From assembly GCA_965197495.1 (NCBI GenBank), contig OZ240210.1, forward strand, positions 3,906,001 through 3,970,000: a DNA stretch of 64,000 bases, read 5' to 3'. The position numbers and the translations under genes were made by a program. This document shows positions 16,012-25,874 of the stretch, piece after piece (the stretch's first letter is position 1; each line of letters starts with the position of its first letter). The notes below the pieces were generated by a model, which did no database searches, was not told where the DNA came from, and was given only the letters and a program-made list of their open reading frames with translations. The stretch is from SMYC01 sp965197495 (GTDB taxonomy: Bacteria; Acidobacteriota; Vicinamibacteria; Marinacidobacterales; SMYC01).

Positions 16012-17999
16012 ATGCCGGCCATCCGAGAACTTCCTTCGCGCCGCCAGGACGGCGTCTTGGAGGCGGCCGTTCTGACCGTTTGGACTTTTCTCCTCTACGC
16101 CGCGGGGGCTTGTCCCACGATCTATGTCGGTGACAGCGGCGAGCTCGTCACCGCCGTCCATACCGTTGGCATTCCTCATCCTTCTGGCTACCCGCTCTAC
16201 GTGCTCACTGGGAAACTCTTTACACTCGTGGTGCCGTTGGGATCGGTCGCCTACCGCATGAGCTTGTTCAGTGCGGTCTTCGCTGCGGGTGCGGTCGGGC
16301 TCGTCTACGCGGCGGCGCGGCGCGCGGGGCTTCATCCCGTGGCGAGCGTGTTCGGTGCGAGTCTCCTGGCGGTGAGCCCGAGCTATTGGGGGGAGGCGAA
16401 CGTTCAGCGGGTCTACAGCTTGAACGCGTTTTTTGTCGCGGCTTCGATCCTCATCTTCTTCGAGTGGTATCGTTCCGGGGCCCGCGGGAACGCTCGAGAC
16501 TCACGATGGCTATTCTCGGCTTCTTCATCACCGGCCTCGGTGCGACGAACCATACTTTCATGGCTTTGCAGGCCGCCGTCATGTTCGTGGCCGCCCTCGT
16601 CTACGAGCCGCGCCTCGCTACGAGGCGGGGTTGGCTCGCTGGAATCGCCGGCTCGTTCGGGGTGGGCCTCCTCCCCTACGTGTATCTTCCACTGCGCGCC
16701 CGCACCGACCCGCCGGTCGACTGGGGAAGCTCCGAAACGCTCGCTGGCTTTCTGGACGTCGTGCTCCGGCGCGACTACTGGGGCCAGGCTTTTGTGGAAG
16801 GGCCACTCGATGCCCTCCGCGCTGCGGGCGATTATGTGTGGAGCTTCGCACCGGAGCTCTTGTTCTTCGGCGCGGCGCTGGCTCTCTGGGGGGCGCTCGC
16901 GAGTCGCGGTCGCGGCTGGCCCCGTCTCCTCCCGCCTATGGTGATGGGCGCGAACCTTCTCGCCCTCGTTCTTCACGGATCGCGCTCCGATCTCTTCATC
17001 TGGCACCGTTACTACATTCCGTCCTACATCATGGCGGCACTTCTAGCCGCGCTCGGCTGTGACGAGCTCTGCCGGCGGCTGCCCCGTGGCCTGCGTTTGG
17101 CTCCGCTCGTGCTTCCTTTGGCGGGGTTGTTCTCGGGCTTCGGTCACTTCGACCGAAGCCACTACCGCGTCGCCGATGACTTCGGCCGGAAGCTCTTAAG
17201 CTCGCTACCGGAGAACGCCCATCTTGCGGCGAGCGGGGACAACGTCCTGTTCCCGCTCATGTACCTGCACTATGTCGAAGACGTGCGCCCGGACGTGCAT
17301 CTCATCCTTCAGGGCGTTTCGGACGCGGATCGTCCGCCGTTGAGCTTTCGTCCGGACGAGGACGCGCTCTACTTCACACACCACCCCAACTGGAGCGTGG
17401 CGGGTCTGGAAATCGTTCCTGCCGGTCTCGCGTTCCGCGTCGCCGGCGTCCGCCGAGTCGGCACGGACCCCGCCCCTGACACGCCCATGCCCATGCCCAC
17501 GCCCACGCCCGTACTTGTACCGTCGGGAAATCTCGCGGGAGACGGTGATGAGGACCTCCCTCGAGACTATCTCACGCAAAATCTCATCGGACATTACCAT
17601 TACATGCTGGGAACGACTTTCGCCGGACGCGATTGGCCGCGCGCCTTGGCCGAGCTCGACCAGGCGGCCGCGGCGGCTCGGGACAACGACGTGCTGTTCT
17701 ATAACCTGGGACTGCTCTATACCCGAAACGGTCTCTACTCGGAGGCGTTCGATGCGTTCCGGAGATCCACTGCCATCAACCCGCGTCCGCTCCCGGGATC
17801 ATCGAAGGCATCAGCCCGAGATCGCTTGGACGAAGTGCGCCGCGAGCTCGACCGGCTGGGTGCGATCGAGTTGACACTTCAAAATGAGCTCCCGCCTCTG
17901 GGCACGCGCGAGCGAGCGCTCGCATTCGCCGAGCGCCTCGATGCGCTCGGCGAGCACCTCGCGGCTCGCGGATACCGCATTCGCACGCTCCGTCCTTGA
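16012..17999 (+). pseudogene. DUF2723 membrane glycosyltransferase-like protein with TPR tail, frameshifted
   Basis: Frame one from ATG 16012 encodes the N-terminal DUF2723 signature: multiple TM helices with GDSGELVTAVHTVGIPHPSGYPLY, then SPSYWGEANVQRVYSLNAFF. At about 16480 homology jumps frame (...FFEWYRSGAR, then RERSRLTMAILGFFITGLGATNHTF) and continues with further TM helices to 17999. One base change in the GGGGCCCGCGGG tract explains it. The tail has an MPMPTPTPV linker and a TPR-like region (NLGLLYTRNGLYSEAFDAFRRS). DUF2723 proteins are GT-C-fold enzymes thought to mannosylate or glycosylate exported proteins or lipids. The gene may be broken or the shift may be a sequencing error. 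Confidence 0.82.
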
Positions 18000-19161
18000 T
18001 GTATGACGCCATGCGGCGCTCCAAAGTTGTTTTCGCACTGCTGCTCATCGCTGCGAGCTCGTCCCGGGCCCAGGGACGCATCGAGCCCTACGTCATCGGA
18101 GCGCGAGACCTTCTTCTCTCCGGTGCGACGGGAGAGCTGCGAGAAGAAGCGCTCCGTGTTCTCACGACGGTGAAGGCGAACGGGCCCGCGCCTTTCGCTC
18201 CGGTCTAGAGCTCGACGCCTCGAGTTACGAATATATCGAGATCGCGGTGCACGCACCGATCGACGAGGAGCTGTTCTTCCTCTTTCGAACGACCGAATCT
18301 CCGAACACGATCCAAGGCGTCGCCCTCCCCCGGCCGGCGGAAGAGGGAACGATGCTCTATGTCGGCTCGCATCCTGAGTGGCGAGGTTCCATCGAAGGCC
18401 TCGGCATCGGGTGGTCCGGCCCTTTGAAGGATCCCATCACTCTCGGTCGCTTGACGCTCCGGTCCTCCTCGCCGCGCGCTCAAAGGCTTTCCTTCTGGCA
18501 CGAGTGGACGGCGTTCGAGGGCTTGAAGAGTTACTCCATGAATTTCGTCATCGGAGGCTCGGCTGTGTCTTCTCAACGCGTGCGCTTCGTGTCGGCGGTC
18601 GCGTTCGCCCTGCTCCTCGCCCTCACCGCTTATGGAATCACGACCCGCATACGCGCAAGACCTTTTCGGGGCGGCGTCGCAGCCGCGATCGTTCTCGGAG
18701 GATGGCTCTTGGTGGACGCACGGTGGCAATGGGATCTCTGGCGTCAGGCTCGGCTGACAGAAGAGCGCTTCGAGGGGAAGTCCTTCACGGAAAAAAAGCT
18801 CGCCGATGACGACGGGGAGCTGTTCCGTTTGGTCATGGAGTTCAAGCGCATGCTTCCCGAAGCACCCCAAGTCGTCTTCCTCGTGAGTCGGGACCCTGAG
18901 GGCGCGGACCGCTACGTTGTGCTCCGCACGCGTTATCACCTGCTGCCGCACAACGTGAACGCGAACTACTGGTATCCACCCGGGCCGAGTGAGATCGCCC
19001 CCGGCCACTACGTTCTCGTGATCGAGCCTCGGGACGATATGCGTTTTGACGAAGCCGCGGGGCGGCTGCTTTGGGAGACCGGAGACCCAGCGGATCGAGG
19101 TCAGCTCGAGCTCGAGCGCATTCATGCTTCGCCCTCGTTCTCCTTGTACCGGAGACCCTGA
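17999..19161 (+). pseudogene. Exported/membrane protein of unknown function, frameshifted
   Basis: The ATG at 17999 overlaps the stop of the preceding gene (TGATG). The first frame gives a signal peptide (MRRSKVVFALLLIAASSSRAQG) and about 45 residues more, then stops at 18206. The next frame carries on, ...LELDASSYEYIEIAVHAPIDEELFFLF, to 19161. A one-base shift between about 18130 and 18195 joins them. The distal part has two TM helices (SAVAFALLLALTAYGI and AAAIVLGGWLLVDARW) and a C-terminal domain (PQVVFLVSRDPEGADRYVVLRTRYHLLPHNV) reminiscent of proteins encoded beside GT-C glycosyltransferases. The family is unknown to me. It probably worked with its membrane-protein neighbours. Confidence 0.7.
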
Positions 19162-19168
19162 CACTGAC

Positions 19169-20566
19169 ATGGACACCGTGCGGATCGGGATTGGCATTCT
19201 CCTGCCTTGGCTCACCGGGGTCGCTTGGCTGCGCTATCGATGGCGCGGTGCCCTCGAAGGCGCCCTCGCCCTCTGGCTCGGTTACGGCTATGTTCTCGGA
19301 TTCGTCTTGACGACGTTGCTGCTCAGAGGCTTCGACGCGGTTGGCTTGCCGCTGACGTTCTCGGCGACCGCGCTCACACTGGCTGGCTCGGCCGGACTCG
19401 GCCTCTTTGCTACGAGAAACGTTCCTTGGCGGCACCGGGGGGAGGAGTCCGGACTGGGCCAGGAGCGAAGCGACGACAAAGCCAAAGCCGTATTCGCGAT
19501 CCTGATCCTCCTGATCCTCCTGATCCTCCTGCTTTTCGTGCGCTACACGGGCCTGGGACTTGAGTTCGCTCTGCGGCCGACCTTCGCGTGGGACACCTGG
19601 GCGAGCTGGGCGCCGAAGGCGCGGGTATGGTACGAGCTGCGGGCGCTCGTGCCTTTCGTGGATTGGAGCGCCTGGCTCCAGCAGGGGCCCGGCGGGGCCT
19701 ACACGATCGCGGCCCACCACTACCCTCCTACCGTTCCACTCATTCAGGTGTGGATGAGCCTAGCCCTCGGCCGCTGGGATGACTCGTTGATGAACCTGCC
19801 GTGGCTTTTTTGCGCGGTAGCGCTGGGACTCGGCTTTTACGGCCAGGCACGCGTCTGGGGCGTGCGCCCACTCCCTTCTCTCGTCGCCGTTTATTTCCTG
19901 CTCTCCGTTCCTCTATTGAATACGCAAGTCGCTCTCGCCGGAAGCGCCGATCTCTGGCTCGCCGCCGTCTACGGGCTTGCAGCGATGGCGTTCCTGCAGT
20001 GGTGCCGCACGCGGGAGCTGCGGCAGGCTCTTCTGGCTCTAGCTCTGGCCGCGGCGTGCGCTCTCATCAAGGTACCCGGGCTGATGTGGATGCTGACCTT
20101 CGTGCCGGCCTTCGTCGCCGCGACGTGCCGAGTACCCAAGAAACTCCTCACGGCCGGAGGGCTCGTCGCGGGAGCTTCCGTCATCGGGCTCGCGATCTCC
20201 GGACCACATGTGTCACTTCCTTACCTCGGTCGCTACGAGCTCGGCTTCCATCCCGACGTGTTCGGGGTCTTCACCGACGTTTTCTTCTCCTTGGCAACAT
20301 GGCATCTGTTCTGGTACTTGTGGTTCGCGATCGTTGTCGTCACGATGCCGGCTCTCGTCGTCAGCCAGCCTGTCTTTCGCGCAATGGTGATTCTCGTGGC
20401 CACCGCATTCGTTTTCGTCCCCGGGGTCTACGTTTTCACTTCGCTCGCCGAGTTCGCGATCGACTACACGCAGATCAACCGTGCGTGCCTTCACATGGCG
20501 CCGATGCTTGCCTTCGTTGCACTGGTGAGCGCCGACGCCCGCGCGCTGGGCGCGGGGGGCAAGTGA
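19169..20566 (+). CDS. Polytopic membrane protein, GT-C glycosyltransferase-like
   Basis: A 465-aa protein with about 11-12 predicted transmembrane helices. An ILILLILLILLLF helix is encoded by a 9-bp DNA repeat near 19500-19530. After TM 4 comes a FAWDTWASWAPKARVWY stretch followed by HHYPPTVPLIQVW. This loop placement (acidic/aromatic motif after the first helices) is typical of GT-C-fold glycosyltransferases and related dolichyl/undecaprenyl-phosphate-sugar enzymes, but no exact family is recognised. I start at ATG 19169, since the upstream extension overlaps the preceding gene. The gene closes a three-gene co-directional run likely devoted to surface glycosylation. Confidence 0.8.
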   Translation: MDTVRIGIGILLPWLTGVAWLRYRWRGALEGALALWLGYGYVLGFVLTTLLLRGFDAVGLPLTFSATALTLAGSAGLGLFATRNVPWRHRGEESGLGQERSDDKAKAVFAILILLILLILLLFVRYTGLGLEFALRPTFAWDTWASWAPKARVWYELRALVPFVDWSAWLQQGPGGAYTIAAHHYPPTVPLIQVWMSLALGRWDDSLMNLPWLFCAVALGLGFYGQARVWGVRPLPSLVAVYFLLSVPLLNTQVALAGSADLWLAAVYGLAAMAFLQWCRTRELRQALLALALAAACALIKVPGLMWMLTFVPAFVAATCRVPKKLLTAGGLVAGASVIGLAISGPHVSLPYLGRYELGFHPDVFGVFTDVFFSLATWHLFWYLWFAIVVVTMPALVVSQPVFRAMVILVATAFVFVPGVYVFTSLAEFAIDYTQINRACLHMAPMLAFVALVSADARALGAGGK

Positions 20567-20588
20567 CTACAGGGGAAAATTCGCGCGC

Positions 20589-21342
20589 TCAGCGCCGGCC
20601 CATGATCCCGAAGCCGTCACCGTCCTGCCCTTGGCTCTGCCAGACGACGATGAAATTTCCGAGCCCGTCGGAGGCCACCTGGGGCGCCTTCTGGTTCCCG
20701 TCGGTAAAATCGTTAATCCGAACTTCATCGCTCATGGGGTTTCCGGACGGATCGAAAAGTCGGGCGAAGATCCCGTCGCCGCTTCCGTCCTGTCCGGTGC
20801 TCGTCCAGACGACGAGAGAGCGGCCGCCCGAGGTCCTGGCTACCCAGGGGCCTTTCTGGCTGTCCGCGGTGACGGTGTTCGCGCGAAACTCGCCTCCGAG
20901 ACGGGCGCCGGAGGCGTCGAAGACCTGTCCGAAGACGCCTGCACCGCCGCCGTCCTGACCTTGGCTCGTCCACACGACGATGAAGTTCCCCGCGGGAGTG
21001 GAGGTCACGACCGGCTCTTTCTGAGCGTCCGTCGTGAAGCTGTTGACGACGAACTCTGCGCCAATGGGAAGGCCCGCGGGATCGTACAGCCGTCCGACGA
21101 CGCCAAGGCCGCTTCCGTCCTGCCCCGCGCTTTGCCAGACGACTACGAAGGTTCCGCTGACGCTCGAGGACACGGAAGGAAATTTCTGAGCGTTCATCGT
21201 GAACATGTTGACTTGGAACTCGCCACCGACCGGAGCCCCCATGGTCGAGAACCGTTGGCCGAAGATTCCCGGACCGCCCCCGTCCTGCTCAGCACTCTCC
21301 CAGACCACGACGAAGTTCCCGGCGCCGTCGGCCGAGACGGCA
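20589..21342 (-). pseudogene. 55-aa-repeat exoprotein, N-terminus lost at an ISL3 junction
   Basis: The minus frame encodes four full and one partial copy of a 55-residue repeat with the core NFVVVWxSxGQDGxGxGIFGRxFDxxGxPxGxEFxVNxFTxxxQKxPxV. The repeat is glycine-, aspartate- and aromatic-rich and is seen in large secreted or surface proteins. The protein ends normally (DGFGIMGRR). Upstream, at 21343, coding switches abruptly to antisense of an ISL3 transposase, so the signal peptide and an unknown number of repeats are gone. It is probably a beta-propeller-like or calcium-binding exoprotein remnant; no precise function is assignable. Confidence 0.8.
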
Positions 21343-22044
21343 GGCCGGGTCGTCTGGGCGGGAAAGGAGCGCAAGGCCAAGACGCTGCTGCGGTTTTTCC
21401 GCAAGCTCGGACCACAAAGAGCCGCGGAGCTCGAAGCGGTCAGCATGGACATGTGGGAGCCGTACATAACTGTCGTCGGCAAAAAGGCTCCTCAGGCACG
21501 GGTGATCTTTGACCGCTTCCACATCGTCAAGCATCTGAACGAGGCCGTGGATAAGACCCGGCGCGAGCTGGTGCGCGAGCTCAAAGGGACTGCCCGGCGC
21601 AACCTCAAGAACACCAAGTTTCCCCTTCTCAAGGCCAAACACAACCGCAGCGCGAAAGACAAACGGGTGCTCCGCGAGCAGGCGCGAGCTAATCGTCGCC
21701 TCTACCGCGCCATGCTTCTGCGCGACGACTTCATGGACCTCTACACCTACAAAACCGAGACATGGGCCAAGAAGTTTCTCCGAGGATGGCTGCGGCGCGC
21801 TATGAGCTCGAGGATAGAGCCCGTCAAACGCGCGGCGAAGATGATCCGCAGCCACTTCGATGGCGTCATCGCGTGGGTCACGTGGAGACTCAGCAACGGC
21901 CGACTCGAAGGAATGAACAACAAAATCCGGCTGCTGAGCCGCCGCAGCTTTGGACTCCACTCTGCCGAAGCTCTCATCAGTCTCGTCTACCTAAACTGTG
22001 GCGGTCTCACCCTCGAGAGGATCCACTGAAATGGCAGGAGAGGC
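21343..22044 (+). mobile_element. ISL3-family IS fragment (3' part)
   Basis: The last ~228 codons of the ISL3-type transposase (from VVWAGKERKAKTLLRFFRK to GGLTLERIH, stop at 22029), plus the right terminal repeat ending GGCAGGAGAGGC at 22044. The sequence is nearly identical to the intact copies at 46314-48031 and 53275-54992. About the first 1 kb of the element is missing. The loss removed the start of the 55-aa-repeat gene too, so an IS-adjacent deletion is likely. Confidence 0.9.
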
Positions 22045-22088
22045 CAATTTATGACGCAACCCTGATTTCACGCAAGCTTTATCGTAAG

Positions 22089-23750
22089 ATGGCGGGCGTG
22101 CGATGCCCGATGTGGATTGCGGCCGCCGTGATTCTTCCCGCGGCCTCGGCGTCCGAGGTCCCGGTCCGTTTCGTCGATGTGACGTCCGAGCTCGGAATCC
22201 ACTTCGTTCACGAGAACGGCGCGACGGAAGAAAAGTACATGGTGGAGACCATGGGCTCCGGGGGCGGGTTTCTCGACTACGATGGCGACGGCGATCTGGA
22301 TCTCTATCTTGTGAACGGTGCACCGCTGCCCGGCTCGAGAGTGCCGGCCGCGCCCCCCACGAACGTTCTCTACCGCAACGACGGGGGCGATGGATTCACC
22401 GACGTGACGGCGGAAGCCGGTGTCGGGAATCGGAGCTTCGGGATGGGCATGACGGCGGGCGATGTCGACAACGACGGCGATCTCGATCTCTACGTCACGA
22501 ACTTCGGCCCGAACGTTTTCTACCGGAACAACGGCGATGGCACCTTCTCCGACGCGACAGAGGAAGCCGGACTCGTCTTGGACGGCTTCAGCTCGAGCGC
22601 CTCGTTCGCCGACTACGACGCGGATGGTTTTCTCGACCTCTACGTGGCCCAGTACGTGGATTTCGCTCTCGATAACCACAAGTTCTGCGGCAATCTGGCC
22701 AAGGACACCAAGGCTTATTGCCATCCGGACGTCTACGATCCCGTGCCCAGCGTTCTCTATCATGGAAACGGCGATGGGAGCTTCCGCGACGTGACGCGGG
22801 AGACGGGCGTGTATCAGACTCAGGACGGCAAGAGTCTCGGCGTCGTGTGGGGGGATTACGACAACGATGGTGACGTGGATCTCTATGTCGCCAACGATTC
22901 GATGAGGAACTTTCTGTTTCGAAACGACGGCGGCGGCCGTTTCGTAGACGTCACGCTCCTGGCGGGGGTCGGCTACAGCGAGGACGGGCAGACCCAGGCC
23001 GGCATGGGGACCGACATGGCCGACTACGACGACGACGGGTTCCTCGATGTCACGGTCACGAACCTCGACTTCGAGTACAACACGCTCTACCGGGGTAGTT
23101 CGTCCGGCATCTTTTTCGATGATTCTTACATTGCCGGTGTCGCGGAGACCTCTTTGAACTTCGTCGGGTTCGGGACGTTCTTCTTCGACTACGACAACGA
23201 CGGCCTTCAAGACCTCTTCGTGGCGAACGGCCACATCATCGACAACATCCATTTGTTCAACGACATCTCCACTTACGAGGAGCCCAATTTCTTGTTTAAA
23301 AACGTCAGCGACGGTGTTTTCCGGGAAGTGGGCGAGAGCCTCGGCGAGGCGATCGTGCGAAAAAACGTCGCCCGTGGTGCGGCGCCCGGGGACGTCGACG
23401 GGGACGGTGACCTCGATGTGCTCGTGACCCGCTGTGGTGGACCGGCGCTTCTGCTCCGAAACGACGGAGGCAACGCCGCTCACGCGATCGATCTGCGGCT
23501 CGTCGGAACCGAGTCGAATCGCGATGGGATCGGCGCGAGGGTGACGCTCCGGCGCGGGGAGCGGACGCTCGTCCGCGAGGTCAAGAGCGGACGAAGTTAC
23601 CTTTCTCAAGGGACCCTCGATGTGCATTTCGGCTTGGGCGTCGAAAGGGTGGCGCCCGAGATCACCATCCGCTGGCCGAACGGACGGACCGAGACCCTTT
23701 ATGATGTCGCCGCCGGACGGCACCGGATCGTCGAGAGCACCGGTTCTTAG
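22089..23750 (+). CDS. CRTAC1 / FG-GAP repeat protein with ASPIC-UnbV domain
   Basis: A 553-aa secreted protein: signal peptide (WIAAAVILPAASAS), then several FG-GAP/VCBS-type units with Ca-binding DxDxDGDxD loops (DYDGDGDLDLYLVNG, DVDNDGDLDLYVTN, DYDADGFLDLYV, DYDNDGDVDLYVAND and more), forming a beta-propeller. It ends with an ASPIC/UnbV domain (NRDGIGARVTLRRGERTLVREV, then RWPNGRTETLYDVAAG). The family is common in Acidobacteria and Planctomycetes; its biochemical role is unproven, with binding of glycans or extracellular macromolecules suspected. I start at ATG 22089, 45 bp after the ISL3 remnant; frames further upstream are IS sequence. A paralogue is at 34543-36183. Confidence 0.92.
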   Translation: MAGVRCPMWIAAAVILPAASASEVPVRFVDVTSELGIHFVHENGATEEKYMVETMGSGGGFLDYDGDGDLDLYLVNGAPLPGSRVPAAPPTNVLYRNDGGDGFTDVTAEAGVGNRSFGMGMTAGDVDNDGDLDLYVTNFGPNVFYRNNGDGTFSDATEEAGLVLDGFSSSASFADYDADGFLDLYVAQYVDFALDNHKFCGNLAKDTKAYCHPDVYDPVPSVLYHGNGDGSFRDVTRETGVYQTQDGKSLGVVWGDYDNDGDVDLYVANDSMRNFLFRNDGGGRFVDVTLLAGVGYSEDGQTQAGMGTDMADYDDDGFLDVTVTNLDFEYNTLYRGSSSGIFFDDSYIAGVAETSLNFVGFGTFFFDYDNDGLQDLFVANGHIIDNIHLFNDISTYEEPNFLFKNVSDGVFREVGESLGEAIVRKNVARGAAPGDVDGDGDLDVLVTRCGGPALLLRNDGGNAAHAIDLRLVGTESNRDGIGARVTLRRGERTLVREVKSGRSYLSQGTLDVHFGLGVERVAPEITIRWPNGRTETLYDVAAGRHRIVESTGS

Positions 23751-23758
23751 GGTCCGGG

Positions 23759-23780
23759 CAAGAATGAATGCCCATTCTTG
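23759..23780 (+). terminator. Stem-loop after the CRTAC1 gene
   Basis: A perfect 8-bp stem, CAAGAATG (23759-23766) with CATTCTTG (23773-23780), with a six-base loop, nine bases after the stop codon. There is no clear T-run, so it may stabilise the 3' end rather than terminate by itself. The remaining bases up to 24032 show no gene. Confidence 0.5.
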
Positions 23781-24032
23781 GGCCCAATCTAATAAAGGGC
23801 GCCCGTCTGGCAAGGTGCGAGAAGTGAATAATATCTAGATATATGACCGACGAGCAACGCAACCAGACGGGATGGGACAGGATGGATCAGGGTCCAAGAA
23901 TCGAGTTATTCTCGCCTGGGCCCTTCGGCGATGACAGCATGCCCGTAGTGTGCCAAAACTCAGCTCCCGCGAAAGTGAGTGTTGACAGACTGTTGAAGGA
24001 TGGCACTCTCCTACCGACGAGCGAATCGCCGG

Positions 24033-25856
24033 TCAGGAACGAGAGTCGACCGTGAACTCGGCGTCCCGCTCTGCTATCTGCCCCGAGATCTCATCGGTCA
24101 CGCGAGCTCTGAGCACGTAGTTGCCGCCGGGCAGCCCCCTGAGGTTCAGCGCGCTCTTGATCGCCACCTGTGACTGCGTGGGGCGGTGATACGACGGCTC
24201 GACTTTGGAGAAGAGCCTCCCATCCTTGAGGATGAAAAGATCGACTTTCAGGCGGGCGCGCTTGTCTTCGGGGTCGAGCCCGTACCGGAAGGCCTGGAAA
24301 TAAGCCGTCATCGATAGGGAACGCGGGAACCGCCGCCGGACATTGGGGATGATCCTCAGGTTGCCGAATTGGAAGGGTGGCCGGGGCCCGTCGGATGGGG
24401 GTAGCATGGTCTCGACAGCGCCCGATGCCAGCAACAGGCTCGACAAAGCCAGCTCTTGGCCCGCCAGCTCCGGTATGACGATGGTATTGGAAGCGCTACC
24501 CAGAGTCCCGCTTGGGTTGTCACGGATCAGCGCCTCGATCTCGTAGGTCCCTGGGGTCAGGGTGACGGCCGCCTCGTAGAGGAGCTCGCTGGAACGATAA
24601 GACTCGAGATCGTCGGCGGAAACGCGGACTTCCAGACGATCTTCGATAAGGGGTTGCTCCTCGCCAGACACCGCCGTTACCCGAACCAGGACATCGACCA
24701 CGTACCGGTACCCCTCGTCGAACTTTTGAGGCGTCAAGCGTGCGTACGGCATGGACACCGTGATGGGGACGAGTGCCTTCGAGTCGTCGAGTGGAAAGAA
24801 AGTGGCTCCGGTGAAGAGAGGTAGAGAAGGGAAGTCCGCCCGGATCGTCGTGACCTCTTTCAGCGACGGGAGATTGATGAACGGGACCTTCTGGACCTCA
24901 CGGAGATTCCGCTGGAAATCGAACTGATCCATCGACATCTGAGTTGGTCGAATCTCGCTGCGGAGGCCTGTCGTCTGATCCATGAGCGTGCCTCCCGAGC
25001 GCATCAGACCGAGGGCCTCGAGTTCGCTCATGGCGTAGCCGATGTTGGTGCGGATGGGGGCGACGATGTCCATGTTGGAAGCATTGACCATCTCGAAACG
25101 CCCGGTCGCGGTGAAATCCACGAACCCGATGTCGAACGACGCGGGAAGGGACGGGTTGGGTGCGTTGTTATAGGTCCACACCTCGGACGGCCTCTCGAAG
25201 GCCGTCCGTCCGGCGGGACTTCTCTGGATCGTGCTGGGTGGGCCGAGCAAGATGTAGATCTTGCCCATGTCCGTGGCCCAGCCCGGGATGCCGGCGCCGA
25301 AGGTCTGGACCGCGTAGACGAACCGTTTACCGTGCTCCGCTCGATACTCGTTCTCCGGCGTCTCCGGCTTCATGTCGCGGCGGAGCCAAAAGCTCTCGAT
25401 GAAACCCAGCTTGTCCGTGGATGCGGTGAGGGACTGGAAACGCTCGCGCTCCTCTTTGGCAATGATCCACTTCACGTACTCCTTGAGCCATCGGTCGAAG
25501 AGGTCGCCGAGCTCCTTCGGCTCGCGGTAGGTAACGAAGCTGAACGTGTCTCCGGATGCGAAGGGCTCGTCGCCAGGATCGATGCGCAACGAGACGCCGC
25601 GATCGATGTCGGTGTATACCTCGCCCAAGGTGACGATGGGCGGAGTCGCTTCCTTGCCCGAGCGCCTCACGGCGAAAGTGACCGGTTCGGAGGCGCTCGT
25701 GCACTCGAGGGTATAGAATTCGAGCGGCACTTGCTCGTCAATGGCGAGCAGAACCAGGGTGCCGCTACCGAGCCCGCGCAACGTGGGGCGGGTGGAGCGG
25801 TCGGAAACCTCTGTTTGTGTGGCTAGTAAGCTGGCTGCGAGTAACCAAATCTTCAT
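24033..25856 (-). CDS. GWxTD domain-containing exported protein
   Basis: A 607-aa protein with an N-terminal signal peptide (MKIWLLAASLLATQTEV). The diagnostic GWxTD region is GIPGWATDMGKIYILLGPPSTIQ (about residues 194-216), preceded by the WLKEYVKWIIAKEERERF and FIESFWLRRD helices typical of the family. The C-terminal half is beta-rich and ends in a GNYVLRARVTDEISGQ strand pair. GWxTD proteins are mainly known from Acidobacteria and Bacteroidetes-like genomes, with unknown function. A C-terminal fragment of a paralogue lies at 38623-38922. It is divergent from the amidohydrolase gene 18 bp away, with overlapping promoters expected. Confidence 0.88.
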   Translation of the reverse strand: MKIWLLAASLLATQTEVSDRSTRPTLRGLGSGTLVLLAIDEQVPLEFYTLECTSASEPVTFAVRRSGKEATPPIVTLGEVYTDIDRGVSLRIDPGDEPFASGDTFSFVTYREPKELGDLFDRWLKEYVKWIIAKEERERFQSLTASTDKLGFIESFWLRRDMKPETPENEYRAEHGKRFVYAVQTFGAGIPGWATDMGKIYILLGPPSTIQRSPAGRTAFERPSEVWTYNNAPNPSLPASFDIGFVDFTATGRFEMVNASNMDIVAPIRTNIGYAMSELEALGLMRSGGTLMDQTTGLRSEIRPTQMSMDQFDFQRNLREVQKVPFINLPSLKEVTTIRADFPSLPLFTGATFFPLDDSKALVPITVSMPYARLTPQKFDEGYRYVVDVLVRVTAVSGEEQPLIEDRLEVRVSADDLESYRSSELLYEAAVTLTPGTYEIEALIRDNPSGTLGSASNTIVIPELAGQELALSSLLLASGAVETMLPPSDGPRPPFQFGNLRIIPNVRRRFPRSLSMTAYFQAFRYGLDPEDKRARLKVDLFILKDGRLFSKVEPSYHRPTQSQVAIKSALNLRGLPGGNYVLRARVTDEISGQIAERDAEFTVDSRS

Positions 25857-25874
25857 GCCGAGGCACAGTCTAGC

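Noticed and set aside
16386..16500. Separate gene starting at 16386 for the distal DUF2723 frame
   Set aside because: The first ~35 residues of that frame are antifamily noise. Homology begins exactly where the N-terminal frame stops, so this is one frameshifted gene.
22068..23813. A 581-codon open frame antisense to the first CRTAC1 gene
   Set aside because: It is rich in Val/Asp/His repeats that are the complement of the Ca-loop codons; a shadow of the real gene.
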